Shown here piece after piece: positions 13,701 to 25,700 of a stretch of 64,000 nt of DNA (positions are counted from its first letter, which is position 1; each line of letters begins with the position of its first letter). The notes beneath the pieces are model-generated. The model had not been told where the DNA came from. It saw only the letters and a program-made list of their open reading frames with translations, and made no database searches. Origin of the DNA: Schistocephalus solidus (taxonomy: Eukaryota > Platyhelminthes > Cestoda > Diphyllobothriidea > Diphyllobothriidae); contig WEDG01005620.1 in the NCBI GenBank assembly GCA_017591395.1, forward strand, positions 62,001-126,000, read 5' to 3'. Made by a program: the position numbers and the translations under genes.

Positions 13701-16700
13701 CTGGGACTGGAAACACAAACATGCGCTCGAGTACGGCACATCCTAAGATAGTTTATAAGAAGACATGGAATTCTTCGGGAAAGATTAATCTATATGCGAA
13801 CATTTTTGAATCGGATCCCTCAGTTTGTCGTCAGACTTCGGGATGTGTACAGGAGCAATTAACTTCAGTTAGGCGATAAGTGCGCCAATACTTGTAAGGC
13901 GTATTTTGTCATTCTGTCGTTATTTACTGTGTTTATTTGAATTTGTCTTTGAGAATTTTGTATGCAGCATCCACATCGATATGCCGATTAATGCATGTCT
14001 CACCGGAGTGCATTGCTTCCAGAAATTCGCAGCCTTTTCCAGTAAGGCAGGTTCCCACAATCCACGTTTTCTCCCACAAAATGTATGCCCGGTGTCCAGT
14101 GTGTGCATGGCTACTTGGGAGAGATGGTCTCGTCTTCTTACCACTAACTGATGTTCGTGTATGCGGGTTAAGATGGATTTCTCAGTTTACCCACAATAAA
14201 CGTCATCACAAATGGAACATTGGATTTTGTAGACAACACCTTTCCTATCAAGATAGCCAACCCTCTCTTTAAGGTATAAAAGCTGTGAGCATAAGGTAGA
14301 TGTGTTCTGGTATGCTTCTTGCATCTGGTGTTTTATCAACTGTCTTACGCAACCTCATGTACATTTTTCACGAATGGGACAGTTTGCCAGGTCATTGCTT
14401 TGCGTGCCTGGGTGGCCATGTCGTTAGGAAAACATTTATTTTTTAATTCTTGCCGCTTCAGGCACTGATGCCCGAAGTCACGTGGATATCCATTTTTGGA
14501 GAATAATTTACATTGGTATTTCATTTCTGCTTGCTACCTTTTCTCATCAGAGCAGTGTTTTTGATCGATTTAGGAGACGGTAGATAGAACTCCTTTTCTG
14601 CGAGACGGAATGGTTTCTTTCAAAATGTAGGAAGATCCCAGAATATGGTTCTGAACGGTAAACTGTTTGCTGGAGTGATCCATCAGTTTTCTGATGCACG
14701 AGGACATTAAGCCATGGGAGTTGTCCGTGAAACTCCGTTTTGAACGTGAAATCAATTTCTGGAAATATAGATAGGGAGAAAAACTGGACCACCTTCCCTG
14801 ACCGAGACAGAAGCCCGAACCAACTCCAACTCAACTGTCCTTGCAGAATACTGAAGCTGAGATGACAGTTTCAGATTCTGCACATGCAAGCTCTACCACA
14901 GACCGGAGTACTCATCATTAATTTCCATGCAGAAAATGGATTTTGGTTTCATTGAGTACAAGCGTACACCAGAAGAGAAAATATGTACTGGAAAACAGTA
15001 TTTTTGGTGAGAAAGATGGAAAATATTCCCAGTATGAAAGCTAGTAATAATGGTAAATATTAATGTTGGTGATTTAACTGACATTGTCGGAAATGGCCAT
15101 CCAGTTTATTGGCACGCACTGACAATAGGTATATACTGACGGGGTGGTGTATTGATTGCGTGGATACTTCACACCTCGGGTTTTGGTTAGGTTTTCTCTG
15201 TTCCGTTAGCTTCGAGGGCTGTATACCATGCCAGCCGGGATAACACCCGTGTTTCCCAGGTTTCTAGCTCAATCTAAAGGCACGTATGGAAGGTTCTCCA
15301 TGTGCGAATTCCCCTAGATTAGGCGTTTCGGCACACGTTTATCCGTCCTCCTCAGAATCTGACCGCTTTACCATCGAGGGATACATTTCAGCATTTTATG
15401 AGTGTTCCGCAAGATAGCCGACATAATGAGTTCGTTTTTTATTATCCGTCTCTGTCACTCTGAACTCACGATCATTCACAGACAGTATAAATGCTAGCCT
15501 TTTCAACTCCTCACTTAAGTTTAACAGTTTTTCCGAGTTTCCAATGTGCTGCTGGCCATAGCGCATTACACAAATTCGGACTTAGTGTCCAAAGGACAAA
15601 CGTGTTTCAAAAATCCAGGTTGAAATCTCCATGCACTAAAAATCGATCAAGCATTTGGGTGAGAATACAGAGCTTCTCCAGCCTATTCGCCACCTAAAAC
15701 TTTTCTGCTGTTAATCCACTGTTCAAAACGCGTCCCCTGCACACATACCGGTTATCAAAGTCCAAAAGATTTGTCAACGCAGATTAAACCAGTCAGAAAA
15801 ATGAAAGAAGAGAATTAAGGTTTACAGCATAAAAAGGGTTTTATGTCTTTGTGGCTTTGTCTTGGCGATCTGTAAGTCTGTCCATAGGCTTGTCACTGCA
15901 CACCCACTCGTTAGGGGATCGCAGCCCCAGTAGTGCATGCCTTAATTTGAAAAAATCTTTTTGTCCAGTGCATCCAAAACGTATTATAAATGACAGACAC
16001 ATAAGTCAGAAGTAGAAGAATCGAGGCCAGATGACAAAAGTTCCTACAAAGGGCCCAATCAGTGAAGACAGATCATCCTTTCGAACCATCTAAAGCAGAA
16101 CGTGTATAACTATTCGTCAGTACGTCTTAAAAAATCTCTTAGGTGTACTATCTCTAGGCCCTAAGTTTTTCATTGCACGAAGGTAACCGAAGCAATAAGA
16201 GTTAGAAATCCAATTTTCTTTCGTCAGACTGCTGATGTTAATCCTTCCAAGCCTAAAAAAGTTACTTATCTGAATTCGACGCTGGTTAAATGCTGCCAGT
16301 TGTAGGTAAGGAGGTTGGGAAGAAACCAATCTCCTTTATCAATAGCCCATCCTGATAATCTAAGGGAGATTCGCCAAAACGAAAGTGTTGTACGAACCAG
16401 GATGGATTAAGGTTCAGGAGAAGTATAGAATGCATAACGAAATTAGAAAAAAATCTTGCTGGGTCGCACAAAGTTACCAAACTCCGAGAAACTTGGGACC
16501 AAGCCCATTGAGGATCAGTTAAAGATAGTTTTCAAAAACCTACACAAAGGAGGGCTTCTGTCTGACAAAGAGTTTGAATGCCTGAAACCTGCAGACACGA
16601 AGGTACCCAGAAGGTATGGCCTTCCAAAACTTCACAAAGAGGGACTACCCTTGCACCCAATCTTGGATATGAGAAACTCACCCAATCACACATTTGCAAA

Positions 16701-19700
16701 ATGGCTGAAAGAAAATCTCAAGCCGCTCGAAAGTTACCTTTACCCTCAAAATGTGAAAAACATATATGTGTTTGTAAATGCTATAAAGATTAGGAACGTT
16801 GGTGGATGGAGGATGCACGCTTTAGATGTGTAATCACAGTTTACAAATCTACCCGTGATTGAAACAATAAACAACCTCTGTGGCTTCATTCGGGATACGA
16901 ATAACCAGAAAGGTATACCCTTGAATATCAATAGAGCAGTACTGACGCGATGCGCACAAAATGTCCAGTCCCTCTGCAACGGCCAAACATACAGGCATAT
17001 AGATGGCGCTGAGAGGGGCTTATGGCCTGGACCATCTTTTGCAAATACTTTCATCTACAAGATCTAGAAAAAGAGTCGGTACGTGGATGAAATCTTCTGC
17101 CTGACGGATCATATCACGAAGACTGATGCTCTGGTGCGGAAGTTTAACAGTGTGCATCCATGGCTCAAAATTTCTGCAAAGTCTGAGGTGGATAACGAAA
17201 TCGCGTTTCTTGATGTTTTGCTACAAAAGAAAAAGAAAGGATCAAAGCAGCGTGGAGTATTACGAAAGAAAACCTGGAAGAGGCAATACATTAATTTTCA
17301 CAGGTTTATTGCCCTGAACATAAAACAAACTTTAGTGCAGGGTCTGGCAGCTAGAGTACGATGTATCTGTTCACCTAAAAAACAATTGAAGCAGAGCTCC
17401 ACCAACTGCAGAACACGCTTCGTGAAGACAGATACCCAGACAGATTTATCCTTCTAAATATTAAGGAGCGCATCGCAAAGCCTACTACCTTAATAGCAGA
17501 AAATAAATGCGTGTTCATAAGGCTGCCCTTCGTAAGAGAGGCAACAAACGAACTACTAAGACGACGTCTGAAGACAGCGATCACAAGCACTGTCTCTGCG
17601 GTGAACCTTCATGAATTCTCTACAACTGCACGAACATGTAAAGAGAGACTCACGGCGAAGGCCACATCGATGTGTATTTATTCGTTCACTTGTTGCTGTG
17701 GAGCAGGATGTATTGACCTACAACGAGACACCTGCAAAAAAGGATAAATGAGCGGGTACCTGCCTGACCAGGCAAAGGTGAAACTAGGTTAATTTTGATG
17801 TATTTCACCCATCTATTCTATAATAATTACCGAGTCGATCCTACAGAAGCCTTTCTGGTGGTTTAGTGCACACCAGGCAACTTCTATAAAGGCCTCCGTC
17901 GACGGGCAGTGGCTATACGGCTAGCGAAACCAGCGCTGTGCTATCAGAACCTTAGCCTACCTCCCTCTCCCCCTTCCCAATGACCATAACACGCCGACTC
18001 GCAATGCAGGCGTCGTAGGACCGATCAATATTAACAAATATTCGCGTATAAACCCTGCCAACCCCTACCCCCATATTTAACTTACAGATCCGATGAAGAA
18101 TTACCGAAAGCACGTAATTGTCCAGTGGACTTTTCAAGACAGATAAGTTTGATCGAAGCGGAACTAATAACAAAACTTGTGGAATTCAGTAGCAAAACAT
18201 TTCATTATTAACATCTCCTACAGTCTATCGGTGCTGTTCATATTTGGTGCTAGGCTGGCTTACTCACCCGAATCTGAATCATTTATTGCTACATGCCTAC
18301 CAGCAGTGTTGATTACTATCATTTGGAAGTTTGGCTCCCTGACACTCTCAGTGGAAGCAAGGCTCGGTCTCTTGCTCCTTTATCGAATGATTGATTATCT
18401 GTTCAAGCAAAGAACTAATACTGAAGATGAAGTGCGATTATCAATGCATTCGTTGGTAGATGGCAAGGTGGAGAACCAGGACTCATGCAACTCCAGTTCT
18501 GTCCTCTCAACAACGACGGTGATGATTACACACATTTTGATTAAAAATTAACGTATGTCAGTCTGAAAAAGTTATAGATCATCCTGCTCGAGAAAACGCT
18601 ATTCAAATTCAGTCACATATAAAAAAGATCAAACAAATTACCAAAAATCCTCGAGAAATCTTCGTCATTACCTGATTAGACAATAAATCTTCTCGAATGC
18701 AGATTTTTCCTTAGGTTTGTCCTCCGTCAGCTATTTCTGTCATATCCCTATACATTGCACTTTTTGCATCTGTTTGTTGAAATGATTTTGGTTTTTTAAA
18801 GCTCTTGCCAAACGATTGGATGTTCGGCAGATTTTCCACCTATTTGTTCGTATAACCCACGCGGCATTTTTACTGCTAACAAACGGAAATAATTTGTTTA
18901 TATCCCAGTTAAGACCGCTATGGGTGTGTTGTAAATCTTCAAATTGCATTTGTTAACAGCTTCGAAACAATAATTTTGCAACAATGCAGTTGCTTCAACA
19001 AAGCAATGGAAAAAGCCCGGCCTAGATAAAGACCGCACAACCGACCTAATTATCAGCCTGCAAAAAATTTATGCCGCTAATCAGTACATAAATAACGAAT
19101 CGGATGGTTGATAGCTGTACGTGCCTTTCGACTCTTAGGGCAAGATAGTTGATCCCTTCATATAGGATAGCTCTTAAATTTGGTTAGGGCACGGCTGAGG
19201 CAGTTTACGATGGGCCACTTGACTGAAACCAACGTAAACAATTTCTCAAGCACTGCATTAAATATTAATTACGGCATCAGTCTGATCAAAGTTAAATGAC
19301 ATTTAGGCTGACTTTTCTGGCCGCCGAATCAGAACTCGGCAAAAGGACCGTCCAACTCGCTTAACGTAGGTGATTGCGATAAATTTTTGAAAGGGTACAT
19401 ATGCATATCAATTAATCCCAACATGAAATCTAACATACGCCTAAACTTTTACCTTTATTTTAAGCTTAGCCCTACACTTCACCAGAACTCTTCAGTTCAA
19501 ATAAACCTTAACTTTTATCTATTAACAACTCCTGACCCTTAACATACGCCTGACCTTAACCTTTACCCTCAACTTAGCCAAAACCCTCCCGCTTATTCTA
19601 AACTTACGTTCCCCAGCATTGGGCACAAATTAAAATGCATTGCGGTTGGTTCATATTTCCCAAGTGCTTATAAGGCGACCATACAAGTCACACTTAACGA

Positions 19701-22700
19701 GTGAGGAAGGCAGGTGTAGTACGCAATAATGTGTCCTACTGAAATCCCAACATCAATGAGACTGCTAAAAAAAGAACAATACTACACACTTCTTCCACTT
19801 CTTCCTCACTGGATATTTTAAACAGGTGTCAGCAGTTGCATACAACAAAATACATTGTTACAAAGAATTCATTTTTTCTTGCATTAGCTCTTTCAAGTGT
19901 CTGCTTCTATTGGAATGAATGAAATGTTTGACGTACGTTTTCGCACAAATTCATACATTTTCGTAAATCAGTACCTCCAGCAGACTTCATTTAGCTAGAC
20001 GCCTGTAAAACACGAAACGAAATGCATGAATACCCCAAAAGTCTTGCAGGGTATGGCCCCAACCTCCCGAAAATTTTGAAAATGGGCAACGTGTGTGTGG
20101 AAAACTAACTTAACTCAAGAAGTAAGTATCCTTATATGCCAAAAAGAAACAGGTCCTCAAGTAACATAATCTCCAGGTTAAAAAATCTTACAATTCTTAT
20201 TAATCCTTACGTTTTACCAGACAAAAGTAAAGATATGCAATACCAAACGAGCAAACACACGATAAATTAGTGTCTACATGGTACATTCATGTACATCAAC
20301 TGTCGGTCACTTTGTGCGCACCGGTGCCTTAGCATTTTCTAGCAGAAATGAAATACAATCAAATTATTATAAAGCAGGAATAATATAGTTTACGGCACAT
20401 GATCAGTATCTTCGGTTCGGATATCTTTCTCGCTTGTTCGGTCTTTGTGAGTAGCATTATTAACTGAAGTTGCTACCGTTCTGTATCTGGAATTTCTAGA
20501 AGAATTGTAACTGTTCGAGCAGCGTGTCGAAACCATTGTTAAATTTTAATGCCCGAAGCATACGAGAATCCCATGACTTCACCATCCTGTACTGCATTAC
20601 ATACAGTAGGTTTAAAATATTCAAACAGGAAATCAAGAAATCTCCTATGGACCCGTACAAGTCACTTTGTAAAGTCACAAACAGATTCAAATTTTACAGG
20701 AACTTTTATCGAAACCAGGTTAAAGATATACCCCTACAGTATTGCGGCTTAAAAATAAAATGTTTATATTTTTGGCAATCATCTGTTTAAGTTTGTTTAT
20801 ATTTAATATATGATAATATCACATGTATTCTTGTTGGATGAATCAAAAAATAATTAAATGCAATAAAATAAATTTATTATAATTCGTAACAAATTAAATG
20901 CTGTGGAGGATTTAAATAATTAACCAGGCACGGAAAAATGTATGAATAAAATCTTTTGAGCTCGCGAATATGAACAAATAGGATCAAAGGAAAAATACAA
21001 GCCCATCAATCATGGAAAAGGTCTTTCAAGTTCCTCGGAGTAATTTGTATATAAGTTGGGCAAAATTCAGTCACACGATATTCAAATGACTCAATAAAGG
21101 TAATTTCGAGCTTAAAGCTCACAAAACGAGTTAAAGCATATTAAAATTCCAAATGAGCCCAGGTTAAATTAAACAAAGCTAAAAATGAATTATATTAACG
21201 AGAAAGACAAGCGAGACTGGAATGGTCATTTCTGATATATTAGCCATCATCAGCCGCCTCCACCCAACCTCAGGTGTTACGGTATCCGAAACTGAAACTC
21301 AAGACCTGTTGGTTAGAAGTCCAATGTTCTAACCCATTGCGTCACGAGCACGGTTTCGGTGAGTGTCCATCTACAATTGTTTATATTCCCGATCGAAACC
21401 GACTAGACATCAAGCTCATGGTGCAGAAGGTTAGAGCTACAGACTACAGCTGCATTTTCCAGCCTGCAGCTGTTGTTTTCCAACATTCCTAAGTTTCGAC
21501 GTATGTATTCAGCGGGCCGCTGCCTTTGACTTGAACGACTTAACTGACTATTAAAAGGATGCATACAAATTACCTTCCATGAGAGGGGAGTTTCGGGTCT
21601 CGAGAATAGTATGCCAGGACCAAAGTTTTATCCTTCTATTTAATTCCCTTTTTTGAATCAGCGATTTGGTTGAGCCACAATTTAGGCACACTGACATTGA
21701 AATACTCTGCCCTTCCAAATGGTTGATGAACCCCGTTGGCAATCACAAGTCAAAAAGATGACATGATGACGAGGTGGTAGAATTATTGCATGTGTCGACT
21801 TGGTTTTCTCTGCATCACCTGTTTCTCCAATTTTTCAAAAGTATGTCTTTGCCGGTATGCAAGCTAGCAGAGATATTGTCAATGTGCTGAATGGAATCTT
21901 TCCTATTTTGGCCCCAGTGCCTCCAAAAGAACTACACCTGGCAATAAACGACACAGTACTCATGAACATGAACAGCTGCGGTCAGGAAGCGGATGCGAGT
22001 TACGAGAACACCGATGACGAGGACTGTGCGGAGCAGACAGAGTGGATTGAGGTTGGCGACCCGGTGAGAGTCACTTGCAACAGTGAGCCCTCCTTACCAG
22101 CCGCCCAGCTCGAATGGTTGGTAAACGGTGAGCTGCTGCAGCCTGCGAATCCGCAGGAGGTCACTTCGCCAGTCACACCGTCCTCGCCAATGTCCGAAGG
22201 GGAAAATTGCCAGTGTGGTCATCTCTGCGGTGGTCACGAGGAGGCGAGTGTCACAACGGGACAGTGGAATCGCAGTGCCACCTTCCGGTTGAGAACATAT
22301 GTGGTGAAAATTTGTGGGGTGGAAAATCACGCAGAGAAGTTGTGAGTAGATCATGTCGCAATTCCCATCTTCTTTCAGGAAACTAACTTGCAAAACATAA
22401 ATCTACCTTTTGGTCAACTTAAGTGATATCTTGTTCAAAATAAAACGACCAGCACCACAACTTTGACCAAGTAATCTGAATTTAACTATAACCTCAGATT
22501 GCTTTCAGTAAATATTGCATGGAATGCATAGTCCTCATCACAGTTTAATAAGTTGGCCCGAAACTTGAGGATGCGTTGCAAACGCGCGTTCATTTCTCAG
22601 GTATTTGTTTATATCAGATAACTGGGGGAAGAGAACGCTGAATATACACTTTGACTTTATTATCCTAGAAAATGTTCTACTTACTTCAGGCAGACTGTTT

Positions 22701-25700
22701 TGCGTAGCATAGACACCGAGGAGTCATCTCACGCTATATAATTTGAGGCGTATCTCATTACTAAACTAATTTTTAGGTTTTCCTCTAAAAACTTAGAAGT
22801 CTGCGTGCTCTTCATAAAAGATCCATAATGACTGAACGTGCTTTATGACTCATTACTACATCTTCAAATACTACTATAACAACTTCTATTATTACTACAA
22901 GTACCATCATCATCACTATTAATTATATCACTATTGCCACTTATACTATAAATAATTATGCTACCGGGATTTTTTTGTGCATTTGAAATGCCAAAAACTG
23001 GGAAAAAGTTTGCATTATCTTTAAGCCCCTTATTCGAGTGAAAATTTATTTTCAATCGCTTATAATCCTCTACAATGTAGCAGTCATGTTTATTGTGGAA
23101 TCAAGAGTGAAAAACAACCAGGAATCTCATGACTAGACGAGTTTTATTGGGTTGAAACACGAGCAGGTTAAAGTGACGGCCTTATCGTATTGTTACGTAT
23201 AAGTGATGTTCAGTGCCTTTATTAAAAACTCAGTAATACCAGTTGCTATGAATTCCGTATCTGGCCTAAACATAAATTAAGCAAGCAATCTGAAAATTGG
23301 ACTTCCTAGCGTATGTTGGCTGTTATCCAGGATTTTCGCACGACTTTGCTGGCGAACGCTGTGGAATATTTCTAGAAAATGTGTCATACAGCTGCATCTT
23401 CTAGATAACCCTGTTTATCGCGAGGTTCTTGTCTGAAATTATGAGGCAATCTGAAATACGAACACGTACAGTTGGAAACAGTTTGACTGTCAATTTTGTA
23501 GACAAATATGAAAAACTTCGTGATTTATTCAAAACTAATTTTGAAAAATTTTCAAACAAACCTATAAACTGAGCCGATTGACAAGTTGGTGTAGTCATTT
23601 CTTCTGCCGACAGTTTTAAAAGTTGTTTTATTACACCAGGACTTTCCTGCCCACGAAAGATGGAATGACCATCTTTGGAATTTAAATAGGTTGGTAAGCA
23701 TAAAATATAAGAGTAAGTAGGGGTCTATGTCAAAATCCAGATAAAAGCTTGAGATTACAAGAAAACTAAAATTAAAAGAGCTTTCAAGCCCCATCGGGCT
23801 GACGACAGAACAAAGAGACTACCTGTGCCTAAATATGCACGGTCGGATATATTTCAGGTTGAGGACGCACTGCCTTACGTTGGAAAAATGCTTCACTGAG
23901 AAATTAGCCTAAGCTAAAGAATGACGACAAGAGCCAGCTGTGTAGGTCTTTTCATGATAAACAATTTATAAATTTATTGGAGATTGCTGATGACAAATTA
24001 AATTGCTTCAATAGAGAAGACGGGGAACAAAATCTGGTAGGTTATGAAAGTATCAAAAAATGTAAGCCATCAAATTTTTCCGGTTTATAAGTCGCCTTAC
24101 AGAGTCAATTAACGCATCAAACTGGTCAAAATAGCCGGATCTTATGAAATCAGTTTCCTCTTAAGAACAAAAAACGTTTACTTGACTAACATTGGATAAA
24201 AGCTTCCGTGAAAACTGCTTAACACAAAGATGTAGAGTTAGCTTGAACGCAATTGCCTCTATGTGGTAATCCAAACTTCTAACGCTGAGCGATTTTGTAC
24301 GTTAATGCATAAGACAAGAGATAAAACAAAATAAACAAAACTATTCCATTTGCGAGTCCAAAGAAAATATTTGACGAAACATTCCTTACGTTAAGAAGGT
24401 GACTGAATACATTTAAAGACACTGGGGAAGTAAAAAATACATTTGTGGCACACGACGTACGTAATCGTTTCACCTTAGTCACTTTAAGGAAACGGCTGCT
24501 CTCTGAAGAAGGGGGAAGTTGAATAAAATTTTCATGCGATGACCACAATGACGTATATTCTGGCCAAACTGGCTTCATTGCATTTTCATGTACACACACG
24601 CACCAATTGGCATTTACAAGGGGAGGCTTGCTCACTCAACTTGCTATTCGTACTGTAACTACAGGTTAACCACCTTTGCCTGGAACAAAAATTATAGCAT
24701 TCACGTTTACCGAAGCCATGTGCATAGATGAGATATGCAACAGCTAAAATATTGGTTTAGGGACCTTATACAAAATCTTGGAGAAAAATAAAAGAGACGA
24801 TAATCAATAAACACCACACGACGTACACGACATATAGTTCGACCGTCGATTTTGACAATGTCCACAGTATGCTCCACGGAAATGTGGTGCACGGACGGTA
24901 CCTTGCGCGTGATTTAGTTTAAAGTGATAGGAGACTTGCGATGCGCCTACCACACTCTCTCTTCCTCCCCCACCTGAGCCCGGTGTCATGACAGAGTCAA
25001 AAATACCGGATATGAGAGAGCGCAGGTGGCTGGCGCGGCCGAAGCCGTTCCAGGGCGTGCCAACACACCAGTCTCGGTACGATGGATTCGCAAGTGACCG
25101 ACCAGGCCGATGTATGGACACAATGAGGACAGTTTAGGATAGTGTCCCCATCACTGATGGTGGTTGTGGTGACGGCAGTGAAGGAGGTAACAGGTGATGA
25201 GTATTGGGATGTGATCTCTATGATGGTGGGAGAAATGGAATCAATGCCAGCGGTGAGGGTGGGGGAGTCCGAAGGAGGGTTGGCATAATTGGTCTGGGTC
25301 GCTGGTAACTGTCGTGTTGCACTTTTGGTATTGGCGGCGGCGATCCTGTTGGCTTCGTAGATTGCCGCCTCTGCCTTCACTGTCCTTCCCCATGCCGATC
25401 GGTTCCGGGGAAGGTCCTCCCAGGTCGCCGGGTTGATCTGCAGTTGCTTCAGTGAAGTCTTCAGAGTGTCCTTCTAGCGTCGTACTTGACCCCCTTGTCG
25501 ACGAGAACCCATGGCGACATCTCCATTGAAGAGTTATTTGGGTAATCGTTCGTCGTGCATCCTCACAAGGTGGCCACGCTATCGCAGTTGCAGTTGTTTC
25601 AGCTGAGCATAAATGCTGAGAAGGCCTGTTCGTTCTAACACTTCCGTGCCCAGTATCCGGTCTTGCCATGCCAGCTTTAGTATTCTGCAAAGGCAGCTGA

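Larger units (their letters stand above)
4333..21917 (+). other. Intron 2 (about 17.6 kb), rich in Penelope-like remnants
   Basis: Joins exons 2 and 3 in phase 1. It holds the PLE fragments near 7, 14 and 17 kb, PLE-terminal repeats near 6.2, 6.8 and 8.8 kb, a tRNA-derived repeat near 5.5 kb, a partly duplicated repeat at 13.1-13.75 kb, a TAACCT-like tract near 19.5 kb and a SINE copy near 21.3 kb. I recognise nothing in 9.2-13.1 kb, 15.1-16.4 kb or 18.1-19.4 kb. Confidence 0.7.

Noticed and set aside
18177..18551. Plus-strand 124-codon frame with a hydrophobic N-terminal half
   Set aside because: No recognisable family, no splice context, and AT-rich composition like the surrounding intron. 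Length alone is not enough in 64 kb.
25241..25690. Antisense 149-codon frame across the LINE
   Set aside because: A shifted frame of the LINE C-terminal region. The correct frames are those with KLNHFHLSC and [12 protein letters not shown].
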